Below are positions 1-12,459 of a stretch of DNA of 12,459 nucleotides, one piece after another (within the stretch, counting starts at the first letter, position 1; every line of letters starts with the position of its first letter). The notes under the pieces were generated by a model that did not search any database, was not told where the DNA came from, and saw only the letters and a list, made by a program, of their open reading frames with translations. The translations under genes and the position numbers were made by a program. The DNA comes from Paracoccaceae bacterium (GTDB taxonomy: Bacteria; Pseudomonadota; Alphaproteobacteria; Rhodobacterales; Rhodobacteraceae): assembly GCA_007119835.1 (NCBI GenBank), contig SKOX01000200.1, forward strand, positions 1 through 12,459, read 5' to 3'.

Positions 1-2673
<2,673 letters not shown>

Positions 2674-2674
2674 G

Positions 2675-2691
2675 GGGCGCCGACTGCGCCC
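2675..2691 (+). promoter_or_regulatory. Small hairpin in the rpoB-rpoC gap
   Basis: GGGCGC (2675-2680) and GCGCCC (2686-2691) form a perfect 6-bp stem around a 5-base CGACT loop, extendable by one G-T pair. It begins just after the rpoB stop codon. No T-run follows, so it is not an intrinsic terminator of the usual type. It could be a stability or processing element between the two cistrons, or chance in GC-rich DNA. Confidence 0.3.
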
Positions 2692-2710
2692 TCCACACCC
2701 TCAAGCATGC

Positions 2711-2715
2711 AAGGA
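2711..2715 (+). promoter_or_regulatory. Ribosome binding site of rpoC
   Basis: AAGGA lies 7 bases before the ATG at 2723 and only 4 bases before the in-frame GTG at 2720. The spacing favours the ATG as the start, giving the protein beginning MNQEIANPF. Confidence 0.65.
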
Positions 2716-2722
2716 TAGCGTG

Positions 2723-6928
<4,206 letters not shown>

Positions 6929-6963
6929 CGCGCCGATCGATCAACCGGGACGAGCCGGCCCGC

Positions 6964-7004
6964 AAAAAAGGAGGCCCCCGCCGAGATCTCGGCGGGGGCC
7001 TTTT
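6964..7004. terminator. Strong intrinsic terminator of rpoBC, possibly bidirectional
   Basis: The 28-base stretch 6973-7000 is a perfect palindrome. It forms a 12-bp GC-rich stem (6973-6984 with 6989-7000) around a GATC loop and is followed by TTTT at 7001-7004. Six A bases at 6964-6969 give a T-run three bases past the same stem on the minus strand. It lies about 36 bases after the rpoC stop, between the convergent rpoC and mrcA genes. Termination of rpoBC is very likely. Use by mrcA transcripts, which would reach it about 280 bases after their stop codon, is inferred. Confidence 0.88.
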
Positions 7005-7277
7005 CATGTCTGCGGTGCGGCTGGATCCGGCCCGGCCGCGCCATCGTCTTTCCAGGCGGAGGCCCCGTGCCGAGGCCGAGTCGCGTGCATCCTCCCGGCC
7101 TCCGGCCGGAAGGATGCGGCTGTGGGCACAGCGGCGTCGCCGGCAAGCGCTCCCGGCCGAGGGTGGGCGGCCCGCGCGCTTGGCCTGCCGCGGCTGGCAA
7201 GCTGCCGTGAGCGACACGCCATCGGTCTTCAGCTGAAATTGGGGTGACGACCGCGCGGCGTTCGCCCGCCGCTGCGT
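7005..7277. other. Gene-free stretch between the rpoC terminator and the mrcA stop
   Basis: These 273 bases between convergent genes show no credible coding region; the short open frames here have no recognisable product. The stretch holds the stem-loop at 7087-7117 and a weaker inverted repeat, CAAGCGC (7144-7150) with GCGCTTG (7176-7182). On this arrangement it would be mostly the 3' untranslated region of the mrcA transcript. Confidence 0.6.
7087..7117 (-). repeat. 14-bp stem-loop downstream of mrcA
   Basis: GCATCCTCCCGGCC (7087-7100) and GGCCGGAAGGATGC (7104-7117) form a 14-bp inverted repeat around 3 bases. On the plus strand one position is a C-A mismatch. On the minus strand the same position is a G-U wobble, so the stem is unbroken only in RNA read in the mrcA direction. 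No T-run follows on the minus strand. It may be an mRNA 3'-end or stability element for mrcA. Confidence 0.45.
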
Positions 7278-9833
7278 TCAGTAGAGGCCGCCGCCCGAAA
7301 TCGTGCCCATGGAGGGACGGGAGGGCAGCTGGCGCGTCTCGCCGCCGATGGTGATTTCCTGGACCCTGCGGGTCGAGCCGTCGGAGACGAGCGGCACGTC
7401 CGCGCCCATGCGCCATCCGCCATCCACCGTCCGGCCGTAGCCGCCGACCACGGTCTCCTGGCCGTCGCGGATGTATTCGAGCTGGACGTTCGGGCCGCTC
7501 GCGTCGTCGGGCAGGCGCTGGCCGGTGCGGCGGTCGATCTTGATGAAGCGCCCGCCCGGCGGCGTGGCGAAATGGACCGGGCCCTGGTCGGCCATCGCCC
7601 GCGCCATGAACTTCTGGAAGATCGGCGCGCAGAGCGTGCCGCCGAACGCCGAGGGCCCGAGGTTGCGCGGCCGGTCGTGGCCCATGTAGCAGCCCGCGGC
7701 GATGCGCGGCGAGTAGCCGACGAACCAGACGTCCTTAGAGTCGTTCGTCGTGCCGGTCTTGCCCGCGAGGTTGAGCCCGAGGGTGCCGACCGAGGAGGCC
7801 GCCGTGCCGCGGCTGACCGCGCCCTGGAGCATCGAGGTGATCTGGTAGGCGGTGATCGGGTCCATGATCCGCTCGGCATTGGTGCGGATGAGCGGCTGGG
7901 TCGCGGCGCCGATCTCGCCCGTGCAGTTCTCGCAAGGACGCCGGTCGTGGCGGAAGATCGTGCGGCCGAAGCGGTCCTGCACCCGGTCGACCAGCGTCGG
8001 TTCCACCTGGATGCCGCCGTTGGCGAACATCGCGTAGGCCGCCACCATCTTGAAGAGCGTCGTCTCGCCGGCGCCGAGCGAGTAGGACAGCATTTCCGGC
8101 ATGTTGTCGTAGACGCCGAAGCGCTCGGCATATTCGCCGACGACGTCCATGCCGGTGTCCTGGGCGATGCGCACCGTCATCAGGTTGCGCGACATCTCGA
8201 GGCCGGTCCGCATCGGCGCGGGGCCGTAGAAGGTGTTCGAGGCGTTCGTCGGCCGCCAGATGCCGGAGCCGGTCGCGACCTCCACGGGGGCGTCGACGAC
8301 GATGGTCGCCGGCGAATAGCCGTTGTCGAGGGCGGCGGCGAAGACGAAGGGCTTGAAGGCCGAGCCGGGCTGGCGCAGCGCCTGGGTCGCGCGGTTGAAG
8401 ACGCTCGACTGGTAGGAGAAGCCGCCCTGCATTGCGAGGACGCGGCCGGTATGGGTGTCCATCGCCATGAAGGCGCCCTGCACCTCGGGGATCTGGCGGT
8501 AGGACCAGCGCTGGAACTCGCCGCCCTGCTCGATGGCGCGGACGTGGATGACGTCGCCGACCGCAAAGGTATCGGCCGGCCGCTGCGGCTCCATCAGCCG
8601 CGTCATGTTGTTGCGGTCGCGGACCCGCGCCCAGTTGAAGTCGGAGAAGGGCACGAAGTGGCCGTCCGCATCCTCGTCGACACCCTCGATGCCGACCCGG
8701 ACGGTGTTGTCGCCGACCGCGAGCACCACGGCGGGCAGCCAGCCGGGAATGTCGCGCGGCACCCGGGTCGCGCCGAGCGCGCTGCGCCAGGCGTCCTCGT
8801 CGGCGGGGTCGATGGTCTCGGCCGGGATTTCCGCGACGGGCCCGCGATAGATGCGCTGCGCGCGGTCGTAGTTCTCCAGCCCCTCGCGCAGCGCATCTGC
8901 CGCGACCTCCTGCAGGTCGGGCTCGACGGTCGCGCGGATCGTCAGGCCGCCGGTGAAGAGCTTCTCGTCGCCGAGGGAGGCGGAGAGCTGCCGGCGGATC
9001 TCGTCGGTGAAGTAGTCCCGCGGCGGCATCTGCCGGCGGTGCGAGACGATGTCGCCGCTCTGGACCGTGGCGAGCGGTTCGGCATTGGCCGCGTCGTGCT
9101 CGGCGCGCGTGATGAAGCCGTTCTCGTGCATCTGGTTCAGCACGTAGGCACGCCGTGCCAGTGCACGGCTGCGGGCGCGGACGGGATGAAGCAGGCTCGG
9201 TGCCTGGGGCAGGGCGGCGAGATACGCGATCTCGGCCAGCGTCAGTTCCTCCAGCGACTTGGCGAAGTAGGCCTGCGCGGCCGCCGTCACGCCGTAGCTG
9301 TTCTGGCCGAGAAAGATCTCGTTGAGGTAGAGCTCGAGGATCCGGTCCTTGGAGAGCGTCGACTCCAGCCGCGTGGCGAGGATGATCTCCTGGATCTTGC
9401 GCTCGCCCGAGCGGTCGCCGGTGAGCAGGAAGTTCTTCATCACCTGCTGGGTGATCGTCGAGGCGCCGCGCAGCCGGCCACCCTGGGCCGCCTCGACCAG
9501 CGCCGCCGCGATGCCGCGCGGGTCGAAGCCGGCATGGTCGTAGAAGTTGCGATCCTCAGCGGCGATGAAGGCCTGCCTGATCCGCTCGGGGATCTCGTCG
9601 ATCGGCGTGAAGATGCGCCGTTCGCGGGCGAACTCGTCCATAAGCTCGCCCTCGCCGGAATAGATGCGCGACAGCGTCGGCGGCTCGTACTGGGCGAGCT
9701 GGGCGTGATCGGGCAGATCCCGGCCATATATCACGAAGATGCCCGCGAGCGTCCCGAGACCGAAGATCAGTCCCAGCGACAGCCAGCTGAAGAGAAACCC
9801 GAGAAACCTCGAAAAAAGGCCGACCACGATCAC
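7278..9833 (-). CDS. mrcA: Penicillin-binding protein 1A (bifunctional transglycosylase/transpeptidase)
   Basis: This class A penicillin-binding protein polymerises lipid II glycan strands and crosslinks their peptides at the periplasmic face of the inner membrane. It has 851 residues, normal for the family. Parts in order: a short N-terminus and one membrane anchor (about 10-36); a GT51 transglycosylase domain (about 58-235) with catalytic Glu93 in AAEDRNFYDH, the STITQQVMKN motif and KIQEIILATRLE (second Glu149); an OB-like insert (about 325-435); and a transpeptidase domain (about 452-740) with Ser491-AFK, Ser548-RN and Lys692-TG. A CxxC pair (Cys634/637) sits between the second and third transpeptidase motifs, with Cys715 and Cys735 beyond. 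The start is a GTG at 9833, with a weak GGGA four bases before it; a GTG at 9827 is the alternative and no early ATG exists. The gene converges on rpoC and diverges from rne. Confidence 0.97.
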   Translation of the reverse strand: MIVVGLFSRFLGFLFSWLSLGLIFGLGTLAGIFVIYGRDLPDHAQLAQYEPPTLSRIYSGEGELMDEFARERRIFTPIDEIPERIRQAFIAAEDRNFYDHAGFDPRGIAAALVEAAQGGRLRGASTITQQVMKNFLLTGDRSGERKIQEIILATRLESTLSKDRILELYLNEIFLGQNSYGVTAAAQAYFAKSLEELTLAEIAYLAALPQAPSLLHPVRARSRALARRAYVLNQMHENGFITRAEHDAANAEPLATVQSGDIVSHRRQMPPRDYFTDEIRRQLSASLGDEKLFTGGLTIRATVEPDLQEVAADALREGLENYDRAQRIYRGPVAEIPAETIDPADEDAWRSALGATRVPRDIPGWLPAVVLAVGDNTVRVGIEGVDEDADGHFVPFSDFNWARVRDRNNMTRLMEPQRPADTFAVGDVIHVRAIEQGGEFQRWSYRQIPEVQGAFMAMDTHTGRVLAMQGGFSYQSSVFNRATQALRQPGSAFKPFVFAAALDNGYSPATIVVDAPVEVATGSGIWRPTNASNTFYGPAPMRTGLEMSRNLMTVRIAQDTGMDVVGEYAERFGVYDNMPEMLSYSLGAGETTLFKMVAAYAMFANGGIQVEPTLVDRVQDRFGRTIFRHDRRPCENCTGEIGAATQPLIRTNAERIMDPITAYQITSMLQGAVSRGTAASSVGTLGLNLAGKTGTTNDSKDVWFVGYSPRIAAGCYMGHDRPRNLGPSAFGGTLCAPIFQKFMARAMADQGPVHFATPPGGRFIKIDRRTGQRLPDDASGPNVQLEYIRDGQETVVGGYGRTVDGGWRMGADVPLVSDGSTRRVQEITIGGETRQLPSRPSMGTISGGGLY

Positions 9834-9859
9834 ACTGTCCCGAACCGGTTTAAAGCGCG

Positions 9860-9888
9860 ATCCTACCGGAGGGGGAGGAGAACGTCAA
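9860..9888 (-). promoter_or_regulatory. Candidate sigma70-type promoter of mrcA
   Basis: On the minus strand, TTGACG (9888-9883) and TAGGAT (9865-9860) are separated by exactly 17 bases, close to the housekeeping consensus. Transcription would start near 9853, giving a short leader of about 20 bases before the GTG at 9833. The palindrome AACCGGTT (9843-9850) lies in that leader. The call rests on motif match and placement only. Confidence 0.6.
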
Positions 9889-9916
9889 AGAAACGCCGGT
9901 CGCTCCGGGTCACGTG

Positions 9917-9955
9917 GCCGCGAGGCTCCGCGCCGGCCGGCGGCGCCTCGGCGGC
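9917..9955. repeat. GC-rich dyad between the divergent promoters
   Basis: CGAGGC (9921-9926) and GCCTCG (9945-9950), with flanking GCCG and CGGC, surround the palindrome GCCGGCCGGC (9932-9941). The dyad is imperfect, with one extra base on the right arm. Its centre is nearly midway between the -35 boxes of the candidate mrcA and rne promoters. It could be a protein-binding site acting on both, or a by-product of base composition. Confidence 0.3.
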
Positions 9956-9987
9956 AATGGCGCTCCGACCCTTCTACTAAAAACCGA

Positions 9988-10017
9988 TTGTGTTCGAGCG
10001 GTCCGGGCGGCTAATGT
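9988..10017 (+). promoter_or_regulatory. Candidate promoter of rne
   Basis: TTGTGT (9988-9993) and TAATGT (10012-10017) are separated by 18 bases and lie in one of the few A/T-richer patches of this intergenic region. The predicted start, near 10024, falls directly before the first leader hairpin (10025-10054). The match to consensus is moderate. A promoter further downstream cannot be excluded. Confidence 0.45.
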
Positions 10018-10023
10018 CGAACA

Positions 10024-10351
10024 GGCGTGCCCGGGTGAGCAGCACCCGGCACGCGATCGTTTTCGTCGCAACCGGCGGTCTGGCGGACGCCCCATCGTCC
10101 GCCCCGCCGGCCCTGCGACAGGCGCTTGCGCCACGATGTCGAAACCGTGGCGCCTATGGAACGAGCGCGGGCAAGTCCCGCGCGGCAAAGAGGAACCGCG
10201 GTGACACGATCCCTGCCTGTGCCGTCGACGCGGAGGGCCGTCCCCGGCTCGCCGGTCACGGCCGCGCAAGTGCGGTCCCGCCTCAGAGGACATCGCGTGG
10301 CAATGCGGACCCCCAAGGGGCCACCGCGACCCCGCGCGCCCGACGGAAAAC
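10024..10351 (+). promoter_or_regulatory. Long structured 5' leader of rne
   Basis: About 330 bases precede the rne start. I see five inverted repeats in series. (1) 10025-10054 has a 12-bp stem with one bulged base and loop AGCAG. (2) 10082-10103 has a perfect 8-bp stem and 6-base loop. (3) 10128-10153 has a perfect 8-bp stem and 10-base loop. (4) 10165-10183 has a perfect 7-bp stem with loop CAAGT. (5) 10236-10263 has a 6-bp outer stem, a 2x2 internal loop, and a 4-bp inner stem with loop CTCG. A weaker pairing, GCGG (10305-10308) with CCGC (10324-10327), encloses CCCCAAGGGG just before the start codon. The rne ribosome binding site itself is weak: GGA at 10345-10347, 4 bases from the ATG. 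In E. coli, a leader of about 360 bases with hairpins lets RNase E control its own mRNA; a similar role here is inferred. No known RNA family is recognised. Confidence 0.5.
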
Positions 10352-12459
10352 ATGGCAAAGAAAATGCTCATCGACGCCACGCACGCGGAGGAAACCCGCG
10401 TCGTCGTGGTGGACGGCAACAAGGTTGAAGAGTTCGACTTCGAGAGCCACTCGCGACGACAGCTCACCGGAAACATCTACCTCGCCAAGGTCACCCGCGT
10501 GGAGCCGTCGCTCCAGGCGGCCTTCGTCGAGTATGGCGGTAACCGGCACGGCTTCCTCGCCTTCTCGGAGATCCATCCCGACTACTACCAGATCCCCAAG
10601 GAGGACCGCGAGGCGCTCCTAGCCGAGGAGGCCGCCTTCGCGCGCGCCTCGGAGGAGGAGAACGGCCGGGGCGCGAAGGAAAAGCCGAAGAGCCGCACCC
10701 GCAGCCGCCGCCGCTCGGTCGCGGCCAAGGACGGCGCGCCGGCGACCGAGGACGCGGTCGTCACAGGCGAGATCCCGCCGGGCATGGAGGAAGGCGCCCC
10801 GCCCGCGGAGGCTCCTGCCGACGCGGCGGACGAGAAGGCCGGCGATCCGGAGTCGCCGGCGCTCGCGGATCTGCCGCCGCCCTCTGCCGCGTCCGGCGAG
10901 ATCGAGATCGATGTGCCCGAAGAGCCGGGCGACGAGGGTGACGAGGAGGAGGACCGCGCCGCCGCGGCAGGCGACGGTCGGCGCGAATCCTACGAGCAGG
11001 TCGGCGGCGACGACGTGGAGGAGGAGCGGGCGCGTCCGCGCGGCCGTCCGATGCGCCGCTACAAGATCCAGGAGGTCATCAAGGTCCGCCAGATCCTCCT
11101 TGTCCAGGTCGTCAAGGAGGAGCGCGGCAACAAGGGCGCGGCGCTGACCACCTATCTCAGCCTCGCGGGCCGCTACTGCGTGCTGATGCCGAACACCGCC
11201 CGCGGTGGCGGCATCTCGCGCAAGATCACCAGCGCGACCGACCGCAAGAAGCTCAAGGACATCGCGTCGACGCTCACCGTGCCCGAGGGCGCGGGCCTCA
11301 TCATCCGCACCGCCGGCGCCAACCGCACCAAGACCGAGATCAAGCGCGACTACGAGTATCTCACCCGCCAGTGGGAGGTGATCCGCGACCTCACGCTCAA
11401 GTCCATCGCGCCTTGCCTGATCTACGAGGAGGGATCGCTGATCAAGCGCGCGATCCGCGACCTCTACAGCCGCGACATCGACGAGATCATCGTCGACGGC
11501 GAGCGCGGCTACCGCGAGGCCAAGGACTACATGAAGATGCTCATGCCTTCGCACGCGAAGAACGTGAAGCATTACACCGAGCCGCTGCCGCTGTTCTCGC
11601 GCTACCAGGTCGAGAGCTATCTCGCGGCGATGTTCAACCCGGTCGTCCAGCTCAAGTCGGGCGGCTACATCGTCATCGACGTGACCGAGGCGCTCGTCGC
11701 CATCGACGTGAACTCCGGCCGCGCGACCCGCGAGGCCTCCGTCGAGGACACCGCGCTCAAGACGAACCTCGAGGCGGCCGAGGAGGCGGCGCGGCAGATG
11801 CGCCTGCGTGACCTCGCCGGCCTGATCGTCATCGACTTCATCGACATGGACGAGCGCAAGAACAACGCCGCCGTCGAGAAGCGCCTCAAGGAGAAGCTGA
11901 AGTCCGACCGCGCCCGCATCCAGGTCGGCCGCATCTCGGCCTTCGGGCTGCTCGAGATGTCGCGCCAGCGCCTGCGCCCCGGCATGATCGAGGCGACGAC
12001 CAAGGCCTGTCCGCATTGCCACGGCACCGGGCGGACGCGCTCCGACGATTCTATGGCGCTCGCGCTCCTGCGCGAGCTTGAGGAGGAGGGCGTGCGCCAG
12101 CGGTCTAAGGAGGTGCTGATCGTCGCGCCCGTCGAGATCACCAACTACCTCCTCAACCAGAAGCGCGAGCACATCGCGCTGATCGAGGCGCGCTTCGGCC
12201 TCTCCGTCCGGGTCGAGGGCGACCCCGCGCTGATCAGCCCCGACTACCGCGTCGAGCGCTTCAAGACCGCCTCGCGCATCGTCAACGTGCCCGAGCCGGT
12301 TCTGCCGGCCGTCGCGCCGCCCGAGGCCGAGGAGGAACTGGAGGAGGAGCCCGCCGAGGAGGCCCGCGACGAGGCTGAGCCGGCCGAGGCGGCGGAAGCG
12401 ACCGGCGACCGGCAGAACGGCAAGCGCCGTCGTCGCCGCCGCCGCCGCGGCGGCCGGCA
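10352..12459 (+). CDS. rne: Ribonuclease E, N-terminal part (3' end outside window)
   Basis: RNase E is the endoribonuclease that starts mRNA decay and processes stable RNAs, usually as the core of the degradosome. The frame opens at the ATG at 10352 (MAKKMLIDATHAEETRVVVV) and stays open to the window end, 702 codons. The RNase H-like start and S1 domain (LQAAFVEYGGNRHGFL) are interrupted at about residues 91-233 by an acidic, low-complexity insert. S1 resumes at YKIQEVIKVRQILLVQV. The 5'-sensor pair is Arg319-Thr320. Catalytic aspartates are Asp452 (AIDVNSG) and Asp495 (VIDFIDM), 43 apart as in E. coli D303/D346. The zinc-link is Cys553/Cys556 (CPHCHGTG). After about residue 655 comes a Glu/Ala-rich tail, then seven arginines and GGR at the cut, which points to RNase E rather than the shorter RNase G. 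The gene diverges from mrcA and has a long leader. Confidence 0.98.
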   Translation, partial: MAKKMLIDATHAEETRVVVVDGNKVEEFDFESHSRRQLTGNIYLAKVTRVEPSLQAAFVEYGGNRHGFLAFSEIHPDYYQIPKEDREALLAEEAAFARASEEENGRGAKEKPKSRTRSRRRSVAAKDGAPATEDAVVTGEIPPGMEEGAPPAEAPADAADEKAGDPESPALADLPPPSAASGEIEIDVPEEPGDEGDEEEDRAAAAGDGRRESYEQVGGDDVEEERARPRGRPMRRYKIQEVIKVRQILLVQVVKEERGNKGAALTTYLSLAGRYCVLMPNTARGGGISRKITSATDRKKLKDIASTLTVPEGAGLIIRTAGANRTKTEIKRDYEYLTRQWEVIRDLTLKSIAPCLIYEEGSLIKRAIRDLYSRDIDEIIVDGERGYREAKDYMKMLMPSHAKNVKHYTEPLPLFSRYQVESYLAAMFNPVVQLKSGGYIVIDVTEALVAIDVNSGRATREASVEDTALKTNLEAAEEAARQMRLRDLAGLIVIDFIDMDERKNNAAVEKRLKEKLKSDRARIQVGRISAFGLLEMSRQRLRPGMIEATTKACPHCHGTGRTRSDDSMALALLRELEEEGVRQRSKEVLIVAPVEITNYLLNQKREHIALIEARFGLSVRVEGDPALISPDYRVERFKTASRIVNVPEPVLPAVAPPEAEEELEEEPAEEARDEAEPAEAAEATGDRQNGKRRRRRRRRGGR

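Noticed and set aside
7572..9980. An 802-codon open frame on the plus strand opposite mrcA
   Set aside because: It has the same in-phase antisense relation to mrcA, the same compositional signature and no recognisable domain. It also extends through the mrcA promoter region.
9910..10622. Several open frames of about 60-210 codons on both strands in the mrcA-rne gap
   Set aside because: They overlap one another on both strands, have Arg/Pro/Ala-rich shadow-like compositions and no recognisable product. Only the GTG at 10201 has a convincing ribosome binding site, and it is reported as a finding.
10619..12172. A 517-codon open frame on the minus strand opposite rne
   Set aside because: It is again in phase with rne codons on the other strand and looks like the other antisense shadows. 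No promoter or ribosome binding site stands out.

Overview
The window is core-genome DNA of a very GC-rich bacterium, most likely an alphaproteobacterium. The evidence is the RpoB and RpoC sequences, the very strong G/C preference at third codon positions, an RNase E whose S1 domain is split by a long acidic insert, and a mrcA/rne divergent pair. A Rhodobacterales-like member is my best guess, from remembered family sequences only. There are four protein genes: rpoB (5' end missing), rpoC (complete), mrcA (complete, opposite strand) and rne (3' end missing). I see no tRNA, rRNA, mobile element, CRISPR array or sign of recent transfer.

Layout: positions 1-2673 hold the C-terminal two thirds of rpoB. 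A 49-base gap with a small hairpin and a clear ribosome binding site leads into rpoC (2723-6928). A strong hairpin flanked by an A-run and a T-run (6964-7004) ends the rpoBC unit and could work in both directions. About 270 gene-free bases follow, with one further stem-loop. mrcA (7278-9833, minus strand) converges on rpoC. The 518-base region 9834-10351 separates the divergent mrcA and rne genes. It holds a good sigma70-type promoter for mrcA, a GC-rich dyad, a candidate rne promoter, and an approximately 330-base rne leader with five clear hairpins. rne then runs off the end of the window.

How the genes work together: rpoB and rpoC encode the two large catalytic subunits of RNA polymerase. 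RNase E carries out mRNA turnover and RNA processing, probably as a degradosome scaffold. PBP1A polymerises and crosslinks peptidoglycan and has no direct functional link to its neighbours. The most interesting region is the rne leader: its structure, a weak rne ribosome binding site and a possible overlapping upstream ORF suggest post-transcriptional control of rne. No clearly new biological system is visible.
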